Shown: in pieces, positions 30,777-38,107 of the stretch
Layout of the letters: each line of letters starts with the position of its first letter
Numbering within the stretch: position 1 is the stretch's first letter
NCBI RefSeq assembly: GCF_001421965.1
Contig: NZ_LMLP01000003.1
Location: 8,093-72,092 of the forward strand
Direction of reading: 5' to 3'
Source of the DNA: Sphingomonas sp. Leaf67
GTDB taxonomy: Bacteria > Pseudomonadota > Alphaproteobacteria > Sphingomonadales > Sphingomonadaceae
DNA length: 64,000 nucleotides
Notes under the pieces: model-generated
Database searches by the model: none
What the model was told of the DNA's origin: nothing
Seen by the model: only the letters and a program-made list of their open reading frames with translations
Program-made: the position numbers and the translations under genes

Positions 30777-33182
30777 TCAGAAACCCCGGCGCAGCGTCAC
30801 GAACCACTGGCGCGGCGCACCGGCCAGCAGCGTCTGGTTGTCTCCCGAGGCGGTGTAGCCGTTGGTACCGACCGTCGAGATATAGGCGCGATCGGTCAGG
30901 TTGGTGACGCTTCCTTCGATCGCGACGCCTTCCAACACGCCGCCCAGCCCGGTCAGCCGGTATCCGATACTGGCATCGAGCAACACCCACGCGCCGACCG
31001 ACTGGTCGTTCAGATAGGTGAAGTAGCGCTTCGACATGTAATCGCCGCCGACCCGCGCGAAGAAGCGGTCGTCGTCATAGGCGATCTCGCCCTTGGCCAT
31101 ATGTTCGGGCGTGTCGACCACGGTCCGGCCCGCGATCGGCTGTACCACCGTACCCGCCGCGTTGCGGACATCGTTCTGATACGTCGCCTTGTTGTAGGAA
31201 TAGCTGGCGAACAGCGTCAGCGGCGGTGCGATGCGATAGGTCGCGGCAAGCTCGGCACCATAGCTTTCGACGCTGCCGGCGTTGTTCAGCGTCGGCGGGT
31301 TGCCGATGATCCCAGCCCCGTTCGCGAAGGTCAGCAGCCGGTTCGAAAAATCGACATAATAGCCGACCGCCGACAGCTGCAACCCGCCCGAACGCAGCCG
31401 CGCCCCGCCCTCGACCGTCTTCGACGTTTCGGGCTTCAGGGTCGAACGGATCGCGTTGAACCCGTTCTGGGTCGTCGCGAACGGACCGGTCGTCGCCGAC
31501 GACACGAACGCCCGCAGATTTTCGGTGTAGCTCGCGAACAGTTCCGCCCCGCCGCCCACGCGGAACAGGGCCGAGACCTGCGGCAGGAACCAGTCCCGCG
31601 CCTGGATGTCGCCGACGACCAGCGACCCGGTGCGCAGGTTCGCCGAATTGCGCACGCGCAACCCCTTCCATCCGCCGTTGAGCGTCAATGCGCCAAGGTC
31701 GAGCGTATCGGCGACATGATATTGCAGCGTTTTGGTATCGTATTTGCCGTCCCACTGCGTGCGGTACGGGTTGCTCTGGAACTGGCGCGCCGTGCGGTTC
31801 GGCGTGGCGGCGTCGTTCATGCCGTAGAAGCGACGCGCCTGCTCGAACGTATTCGTTTCATACCACAGTCCGACTTCGATCCGGTTCGCACCGGTGGTCA
31901 GCGCCATGCGGGTCTGATTGCCGGCGCGATCGATGCCATATTCGGTGGTGCGGAAACCGAGCGGCGAGGCAAGGCCGGCGGTCGAGGTTGACGATGCCGG
32001 CAATGCCGACCCATCCGGCCCCGCAGCCCCCGCCGGGGTCGGCGAATAGGGCGTGATCCACGATCCCTGCCCCTTGTTGTGATGATAATAGCTGGTCGAC
32101 ACCAGCGACAATTCGGGCGTCAATCGCGCATCGAAGGTCAATCCGCCCAGCCAGTCGCGCCGCAACCCCGCGGCGTCGTAATAGGCGTCGTCGACGGTGC
32201 CGAACCCGGTCGGAAAGGCGAAGCCGGCCCCGGTCCAAGGCGCGGTGAAGCCTGTCGTCGATCCGTTGTTGGCGGCGGAATAGGCACTGCGCGCCGCCTG
32301 ATTCTGGTACACTCGGCCGATCTGCAGCGCGAGCGGATAGTCGTCCGAGATATTGTCGGCGCGCAGGCCGCGCCGGGCGATGATGTCGTAGCTCAGATCC
32401 TGATAGTCGTTTTCGCGCCGGTCGGAGAAGTTGAGGAACGCGGTGATGCTGCCGCGGGTGTCGATCTCCTTCACCAGCTTGGCATTGGCCTGATGCTGAC
32501 GCTGGACGCCGACGCCCTTCCACTTGTCGCTGGTCAGATAGCCATAGGACAGATAGCCCGTCAGCCCGCCGCCGAGGTCGCCGGTGTCGATCCGGGCAAA
32601 GGCGCGGATCGTATCGTTGCTGCCATAGGTCCCCGACGCGACGATATCGGCGGTGTCGGACGGTTTGCGGCTGACGAATTCCAGCGTACCACCCAGATTG
32701 CTGGTCGATGCGGTGCCCAGCGCACCCGCCCCCTGTGCGACCGTGGTCGTCGCGATGTTTTCGGACAGGATCGCCCGGCTGATGTGCAGGCCGTTGACGT
32801 TGCCATAGCTCATGTCGCCCAGCGGCACGCCGTCCAGCGTGAACCCCAGCTGGTTCTGATTGAACCCGCGCAGCGAGATGCGCGTCGACCATTCATAGGC
32901 ACCGAACGCGTCGGCCGACTGGAAATTGACGCCCGGCAGCTTGGCGGCCGCCTTCAGCGGCGACGTCCCCGGCGTCAGCCGTTCCATGTCGATCGCCGAA
33001 ATCGTCTGCACCTGCCGCGTCTGGCCAAAGCCGAGCACGACGATTTCCTCGCCTTCCGCCGGCGCCGCTTCGTCAACCTCCGGGGCGGCGACGGGTGCTA
33101 CGACCACGCGTTCCTGGCCGTACGCCGCGCCAGTCATGAGTGCGAGCGGCGCTGCGCCAACCAACCAGATGCGTACCGTCAT
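30777..33182 (-). CDS. TonB-dependent receptor (FecA/CirA-like)
   Basis: An 801-residue receptor. The ATG at 33182 is chosen because it follows AGGGGG and starts a signal peptide (MTVRIWLVGAAPLALMTGAAYG|Q). The plug begins at EEIVVLGFGQTRQVQTISA, with PLKAAAKLPGVNFQ and RISLRGFNQNQLGFTLDGVP. It differs from the receptors at 1456 and 21228 and is nearer to siderophore/vitamin-type receptors. The barrel ends in LRRGF. It is divergent from the large secreted protein at 33475, with a shared 292-bp intergenic region holding a Pho-box-like array. Its substrate could be a phosphorylated compound, but this is an inference from that context only. Confidence 0.9.
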   Translation of the reverse strand: MTVRIWLVGAAPLALMTGAAYGQERVVVAPVAAPEVDEAAPAEGEEIVVLGFGQTRQVQTISAIDMERLTPGTSPLKAAAKLPGVNFQSADAFGAYEWSTRISLRGFNQNQLGFTLDGVPLGDMSYGNVNGLHISRAILSENIATTTVAQGAGALGTASTSNLGGTLEFVSRKPSDTADIVASGTYGSNDTIRAFARIDTGDLGGGLTGYLSYGYLTSDKWKGVGVQRQHQANAKLVKEIDTRGSITAFLNFSDRRENDYQDLSYDIIARRGLRADNISDDYPLALQIGRVYQNQAARSAYSAANNGSTTGFTAPWTGAGFAFPTGFGTVDDAYYDAAGLRRDWLGGLTFDARLTPELSLVSTSYYHHNKGQGSWITPYSPTPAGAAGPDGSALPASSTSTAGLASPLGFRTTEYGIDRAGNQTRMALTTGANRIEVGLWYETNTFEQARRFYGMNDAATPNRTARQFQSNPYRTQWDGKYDTKTLQYHVADTLDLGALTLNGGWKGLRVRNSANLRTGSLVVGDIQARDWFLPQVSALFRVGGGAELFASYTENLRAFVSSATTGPFATTQNGFNAIRSTLKPETSKTVEGGARLRSGGLQLSAVGYYVDFSNRLLTFANGAGIIGNPPTLNNAGSVESYGAELAATYRIAPPLTLFASYSYNKATYQNDVRNAAGTVVQPIAGRTVVDTPEHMAKGEIAYDDDRFFARVGGDYMSKRYFTYLNDQSVGAWVLLDASIGYRLTGLGGVLEGVAIEGSVTNLTDRAYISTVGTNGYTASGDNQTLLAGAPRQWFVTLRRGF

Positions 33183-33367
33183 GATAACCCCCTGCGACGT
33201 TCTGAACTGCCGTCCTGTCGGGGGGCGCTTGCGGCGGTATCGTGAAGTACGTGCGACGGTTCGGCGACCGATCGATGACAATGTGCCGCCAATGGCGGCA
33301 GGGTACGTTCGGGCTCCAAACCCGCCGACTTGCGAGAACTCGACCGGTGCAAGCGATTATTAACCAT

Positions 33368-33411
33368 CTGTCACGCAGCCGCAACGAAGCCGTAATCCAT
33401 CTGCCATGCGC
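33368..33411 (+). promoter_or_regulatory. Pho-box-like array of four 11-bp direct repeats
   Basis: Four consecutive 11-bp units share a 7-base half-site plus 4-base spacer: CTGTCAC-GCAG, CCGCAAC-GAAG, CCGTAAT-CCAT, CTGCCAT-GCGC. The PhoB half-site consensus is CTGTCAT. The units match at 6, 3, 5 and 6 of 7 positions, in perfect 11-bp phase, in direct orientation, 64-107 bp before the start of the large secreted protein. This is the architecture of a PhoB binding array. The first repeat unit recurs exactly at 40659-40669 on the other strand, upstream of the TonB receptor/glycerophosphodiesterase operon. Confidence 0.5.
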
Positions 33412-33474
33412 ACCGGGCAACCTGCTGCGCGAAGGCGGCCGGGGTCGCACCATCGCATGCGGGGACTATCGGGT

Positions 33475-36400
33475 ATGGATCTGTCAAAATATGTCCGGAT
33501 CGGACGCTATGACCTGCCCGAACCCACCCGCACCACCGCCCCCGCCGGCAACGTGCTGGGACAGGAAGCCTCGGGCGTCGCCTATAACTGGGACACCGAT
33601 ACGTTGTTCATCATCGGCGACGGCGGGCGTTCGATCACCGAGGTGAGCAAGTCGGGCAAGCTGGTCAGCACGATGACGCTGGGTGCCGGCAACAGTCCGC
33701 AGGGGACTGCCTTCTACGATCCCGAAGGCATCACCTATATCGGCAACGGCCAGTTCGTGTTCACCGAGGAACGCGATCGCAACGCCGTGCTCATCACCTA
33801 TGAAGCGGGCGCGACCAAGGCGCGCGCCGATGCGCAGGTCGTCAACCTCGGCACCTTCGTCAACAATATCGGTCTGGAGGGTCTAAGCTACGACCCGCTG
33901 ACCAAGGGCTTCATCTTCGTCAAGGAAGCCGGACCGATCGGCGTGTTCCAGACGACGCTCGACTTCGCCGACAATACCGCCAGCAACGGGTCGGCAAAGA
34001 CCGAAAATTCGACGAACCTGTTCGATCCGGCGCTGCTCGGCCTGTCCGACGTCGCCGATGTGTTCGCGCTGTCGAACATTCCATCGCTGGCCGGCACCGC
34101 CGAAGCGGACAACCTCCTCATCATCAGCCAGGAAGAGGGCAAGATCGTGAAGGTCGATCGCGCCGGCAACATCCTGAGCGAACTGGTCATCCAGACCGAT
34201 GCCGGCAATCCGCTGGGCGTCGCCGATCAGCAGCATGAGGGGATCACCGTCGACCGCAACGGCTTCCTCTACGTCGTCAACGAAAATGGCGGCGGCGATG
34301 CCGATCATCCGCAACTCTGGGTCTATGCCCCGGCCGACTTCCCCAATGCCGCGCCGAGCGCGATCACCCTCGGCAACGCCCTGCCCGCGATCGAGGAAAA
34401 CAGCGGCACCGCCCGCCGGGTGAAAGTCGCCGACGTGCTGGTCACCGACGACGGCATCGGCGTGAACCAGCTCGCCGTCACCGGGGCCGACGCCGCCTTC
34501 TTCGAAGTCGATTCGACCGGCCTGTATCTGAAGACCGGCACGAAACTCGATTACGAGACCAAAACCAGCTACGCGGTCACCGTCACCGTCGATGATCCCA
34601 ATGTCGGCGGCGCGGTCGATGCCAGCGTCGATCATGTGCTGAACGTCACCGACATCGCCAACGAAGTCGTCAAACCGACGCTGTTCATCTCCGAAATCGC
34701 GCCATGGTCGAGCAGCAACAGCCCGGTCACCGCCGACTGGTTCGAGGTCACCAATAACGGCGACGTCGCGATCGACCTCACCGGGTGGAAGGTCGACGAT
34801 AATTCGGCGCAGTTCAGCAACGCCCGCGCACTGACCGGCATCGCCCGAATCGGCGCCGGCGAATCGGTCATCTTCTTCGAAACCGCCGATCTGGCCGCGA
34901 CGCAGGCGGCGTTCGTCGATGCATGGTTCGGGGGCAAGGCCCCGGCAGGACTGCAATTCGGTGCCTATACCGGGTCGGGCGTCGGCCTGAGCAGCAACGG
35001 CGATCAGGTCAATCTCTACGACACGAGCGGCGAAGTGCGCGCCAGCGTCAGCTTCGGCGCATCGCCCGCCGCCAGCCCGTTCGCGACCTTCAACAACGCC
35101 GCCGCGATCAACAATGGCGACGTCACCAGGCTGAGCGAGACCGGCCAAAATGGCGCGGTCGCGGTCGGCAGCGGGACCACCGCCGCGATCGGTTCGCCCG
35201 GCACGGTCGGCAAGCTGTTCGTATCGGAAGTCGCGCCATGGGCCAGCGGCGACAGCCCGGTCGGGGCCGACTGGTTCGAAGTCACCAATTCGACCGGTCT
35301 CGCCATCGACCTGACCGGGTGGAAGGTCGACGACAATTCGCAATCGCCGATCGCCGCCGTCGCCCTGACCGGCATCGATCAGATCGCGGCCGGGGAATCG
35401 GTCCTCTTCGTTAATGGCGGCGCGATCGAGGTTCAGGCGTTCGTCACGACGTGGTTCGGCGGCACGCTGCCCGGCGGCGTCCGGATCGGGACCTTTACCG
35501 GATCGGGCATCGGGCTGAGCACCGGCGGCGATCAGGTCAATCTCTACGACGCCGGCAATATGCTGCGCGCCAGCGTCAGCTTCGGCCAGTCGACCGGCCG
35601 TCCGTCGCTCGCGACGTTCGACAACGCCGCCGGCCTGACCGGCCCGATCGCGCAGACCAGCACCATCGGCACCAACGGTGCCTATCAGGTGACGACCGTC
35701 AACGGCACCGAAACCGGATCGCCCGGATCGATCCGCACGGTGATCGACGACGGCAACGCCGCGCCGACCGCCATCGCGCTCGCCAACGCGCTGGGCGGCA
35801 TCGACGAAAACACCGGCACGCTGACCCGGATCAAGGTCGCCGACATCGCCATCACCGACGATGGACGCGGCACCAATGCGCTGGGGCTGACCGGCAGCGA
35901 CGCGGCCTTTTTCGAAGTCGACGCCAATGGCCTGTACCTGAAGGCTGGCACCAGTCTCGATTACGAAGCCAAGACCAGCTACGTGGTAACCGTCACCGTC
36001 GACGATCCGACCGTCGGTGCGACGCCCGACGCCACCACCGAGTATGTCCTGAACGTCCGCGACATCGCCAACGAAGGCACCGGCCCGGCGATCCGCATCA
36101 CCGAAGTCGCCCCATGGGCCAGCGGCGACAGCCCGGTACGCGCCGACTGGTTCGAACTTACGAACTTTTCGGATGCCGCGGTCGATATCGCCGGGTGGCG
36201 CGTCGACGATGATTCGAACAGCTTCGCCGCGTCGGTCGCACTGGGCGGCGTGACCGGCATCGCCGCCGGCCAGTCGGTGATCTTCCTCCAGACCACCGAC
36301 CTTGCCGCGACGGTAAAGACCTTCGTCGATACGTGGTTCGGCGGACAGGCACCGGCCGGGCTGACCTTTGGCAGCTATACCGGATCGGGTATCGGATTGA

Positions 36401-37122
36401 GCGGAGGGGGCGATGCGGTCGTCCTGTTCGACGCCGCCGGGCGGGTCGCGGCCAACGTCACCTTCGGCGCGTCGACCGGTGTGCCCGCGCTGGCGACGTT
36501 CGACAATGCGGCGGGACTGAACAACGCACGACTGACGACGATCGCCACCGCCGGCATCGACGGCGCGTTCACCGTTCCCGGCAGCACCGGAAACAGCGAA
36601 ACCGGATCGCCGGGTTACATCGCGCCATCGCAGATCGTCGGCGGGGCCGGTAACGACGTGCTGAACGGCACCGTCCTTGCCGACCGGATGATGGGCGGCG
36701 GGGGCAACGACACGCTGTCGGGCATTGCCGGCAACGACCGTCTGATCGGCGGGGCCGGATCGGACACGATGCGCGGCGGCGCGGGGGCCGATGCGTTCTT
36801 CTTCGCGATCGGCGACAACAGTCTGACGCGGGCCCGGGCACAGACGCTCGACCGCATCCTCGACTTCTCGGCGCAGGACGTGCTGGTCACCGACGTCGCG
36901 CTGTTCGATAGCGACGACAACGGCATCGTCACCTTCGGCCGCAACAAGGTGCTCGACCTGACCGGCGGCGGCCAGGTCAACATCATCGGCGACAACGGCA
37001 AGCGCATCCTCGCGCTCGAGTTCGACGGCATCTGGCGCGACGAAGCGACCGGCATCGACCAGTATGTCTATAGCCTGGTCGGGTCCGCCGCCGGGGTCGG
37101 CACCCTCGACCTGACCGCCTGA
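33475..37122 (+). CDS. Large secreted SdiA-regulated / cadherin-like / lamin-tail / RTX protein
   Basis: A 1215-residue protein without signal peptide and with a C-terminal RTX region, so probably secreted by a type I system. Domains: SdiA-regulated or phytase-esterase-like beta-propeller (about 1-290; GQEASGVAYNWDTDTLFIIG, YDPEGITYI, GLEGLSYD, QQHEGITVD); cadherin-like (about 292-400); lamin-tail domain 1 (about 401-575, FISEIAPWSSSNSPV then ADWFEVTN); lamin-tail domain 2 (about 579-755); cadherin-like 2 (762-868); lamin-tail domain 3 (870-1050); RTX nonapeptides (about 1057-1105, GGAGNDVLNG, GGGGNDTLSG, GGAGSDTMRG, GGAGADAF). Lamin-tail domains are found in secreted bacterial nucleases and phosphatases. 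A PhoB-like array precedes it. The start MDLSKY at 33475 is preferred over an earlier in-frame ATG at 33406, which would put an Arg-rich unrelated stretch in front. Confidence 0.8.
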   Translation: MDLSKYVRIGRYDLPEPTRTTAPAGNVLGQEASGVAYNWDTDTLFIIGDGGRSITEVSKSGKLVSTMTLGAGNSPQGTAFYDPEGITYIGNGQFVFTEERDRNAVLITYEAGATKARADAQVVNLGTFVNNIGLEGLSYDPLTKGFIFVKEAGPIGVFQTTLDFADNTASNGSAKTENSTNLFDPALLGLSDVADVFALSNIPSLAGTAEADNLLIISQEEGKIVKVDRAGNILSELVIQTDAGNPLGVADQQHEGITVDRNGFLYVVNENGGGDADHPQLWVYAPADFPNAAPSAITLGNALPAIEENSGTARRVKVADVLVTDDGIGVNQLAVTGADAAFFEVDSTGLYLKTGTKLDYETKTSYAVTVTVDDPNVGGAVDASVDHVLNVTDIANEVVKPTLFISEIAPWSSSNSPVTADWFEVTNNGDVAIDLTGWKVDDNSAQFSNARALTGIARIGAGESVIFFETADLAATQAAFVDAWFGGKAPAGLQFGAYTGSGVGLSSNGDQVNLYDTSGEVRASVSFGASPAASPFATFNNAAAINNGDVTRLSETGQNGAVAVGSGTTAAIGSPGTVGKLFVSEVAPWASGDSPVGADWFEVTNSTGLAIDLTGWKVDDNSQSPIAAVALTGIDQIAAGESVLFVNGGAIEVQAFVTTWFGGTLPGGVRIGTFTGSGIGLSTGGDQVNLYDAGNMLRASVSFGQSTGRPSLATFDNAAGLTGPIAQTSTIGTNGAYQVTTVNGTETGSPGSIRTVIDDGNAAPTAIALANALGGIDENTGTLTRIKVADIAITDDGRGTNALGLTGSDAAFFEVDANGLYLKAGTSLDYEAKTSYVVTVTVDDPTVGATPDATTEYVLNVRDIANEGTGPAIRITEVAPWASGDSPVRADWFELTNFSDAAVDIAGWRVDDDSNSFAASVALGGVTGIAAGQSVIFLQTTDLAATVKTFVDTWFGGQAPAGLTFGSYTGSGIGLSGGGDAVVLFDAAGRVAANVTFGASTGVPALATFDNAAGLNNARLTTIATAGIDGAFTVPGSTGNSETGSPGYIAPSQIVGGAGNDVLNGTVLADRMMGGGGNDTLSGIAGNDRLIGGAGSDTMRGGAGADAFFFAIGDNSLTRARAQTLDRILDFSAQDVLVTDVALFDSDDNGIVTFGRNKVLDLTGGGQVNIIGDNGKRILALEFDGIWRDEATGIDQYVYSLVGSAAGVGTLDLTA
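34675..36620 (+). repeat. Three tandem lamin-tail coding repeats in the secreted protein gene
   Basis: Three related blocks begin near 34675, 35209 and 36082, each coding for (F/R)(I/V)(S/T)E(I/V)APW followed by ADWFE(V/L)TN, then GW(K/R)VDD and later TGSG(V/I)GLS. They are about 530 bp long; a cadherin-like unit lies between blocks 2 and 3 and another precedes block 1. The nucleotide copies have diverged, indicating an old internal duplication. Confidence 0.7.
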
Positions 37123-37168
37123 CGCATCGCCGGGTATCGGAAGCACGCGCCGCCGATCCCCCGGTTCC

Positions 37169-38107
37169 TTACCGTCGGGCGCGCGACTGCCGCCAGACCA
37201 GCAGCGCGTCGACCGCATCGGTCTGGATCAGGCGGACGCCGCTATCCGCCAGTCGTCCCCAGACCGCTTCGGGATCGCGCGCCGCGACCGCATCGCCGCC
37301 CAGCCCGGTCACGAACCCTTCGAACAGGGTGTTGACCCAGACGGCCATGCCCGCTTGCCGGGCAGCGGCGACGCTGGCCGGCAAGGTCGCGAGCGGCATC
37401 CGCGGCAGTTCGACCGCGATCGGACGGCGCCGCGCCCCCACCTGCTGCCGGATGATCGCCGGCACATCGGCGGCGGCCGGATCGCCGGTGATCGGGATCG
37501 GCGCGAACGGCACCCGGTCATAGGGCGGCATGGCGGCCAGTGGCGGCGAACCGATCCCGGCAAAGGTCTTGACGATCACCCGGTCGGCCGCACCCGCACG
37601 CACGACCGCGTCGACAACCTCGCCATAGATCGCGTCCTTCACGTCGAGGTTCAGGACGATCCGCCCCTTGGCCAACGCCAGCAGTTCGTCGAGGGTCGGC
37701 ACCCGTTCGTCGGTGAGCGCCGTTCCCGCCCCGCCTTCGTCGTCGCGCAGGCGCAACGCGCGGATCTGCGCAAGGGTCAGGTCGGCGACCTTTCCCGTGC
37801 CATCGGTCGTCCGGTCGACGCTGTCGTCATGGACCATGACCAGATAGCCATCGCGGGTGCGGCGCACGTCGGTTTCCATCACCTCGACGCCCAGCGCCGC
37901 ACAGCGTAGCAGCCCGGCGCGCGAATTTTCGGGAAGGGTCCCGTCCATCCCGCGCGTCGGCGCGGCGGCATGACAGCCACGATGGGCGATGGCGATGATG
38001 CCACCCTTGGGATCGGCGATCCGACGCATCGTATCGACCGGCCCCGCCTGTGCCGCCGAAGCGACGACACAGGCAAGGACGGTGGCGAGCAGCGGACGGA
38101 TCACCAT
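37169..38107 (-). CDS. Glycerophosphodiester phosphodiesterase family protein
   Basis: A 312-residue exported enzyme: signal peptide (MVIRPLLATVLACVVASAAQA|G) then a GDPD TIM barrel. The catalytic His42 (AHRG) and His93 (VHDDSVDRTTDGTGKV) and the metal ligands Glu78/Asp80 (METDVRRTRDG) are present. It hydrolyses glycerophosphodiesters to glycerol-3-phosphate and an alcohol, or a related phosphodiester. Its start overlaps the upstream TonB receptor stop by 7 bp, so it shares that receptor's mRNA, the second receptor/phosphodiesterase pair in the window. It probably releases phosphate or glycerol phosphate in the periplasm from a substrate captured by the receptor. Confidence 0.9.
   Translation of the reverse strand: MVIRPLLATVLACVVASAAQAGPVDTMRRIADPKGGIIAIAHRGCHAAAPTRGMDGTLPENSRAGLLRCAALGVEVMETDVRRTRDGYLVMVHDDSVDRTTDGTGKVADLTLAQIRALRLRDDEGGAGTALTDERVPTLDELLALAKGRIVLNLDVKDAIYGEVVDAVVRAGAADRVIVKTFAGIGSPPLAAMPPYDRVPFAPIPITGDPAAADVPAIIRQQVGARRRPIAVELPRMPLATLPASVAAARQAGMAVWVNTLFEGFVTGLGGDAVAARDPEAVWGRLADSGVRLIQTDAVDALLVWRQSRARR

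Noticed and set aside
33883..37218. Open frame of about 1100 codons opposite the lamin-tail protein gene
   Set aside because: Its repeats mirror the lamin-tail repeats on the plus strand, and composition is typical of an antisense shadow.
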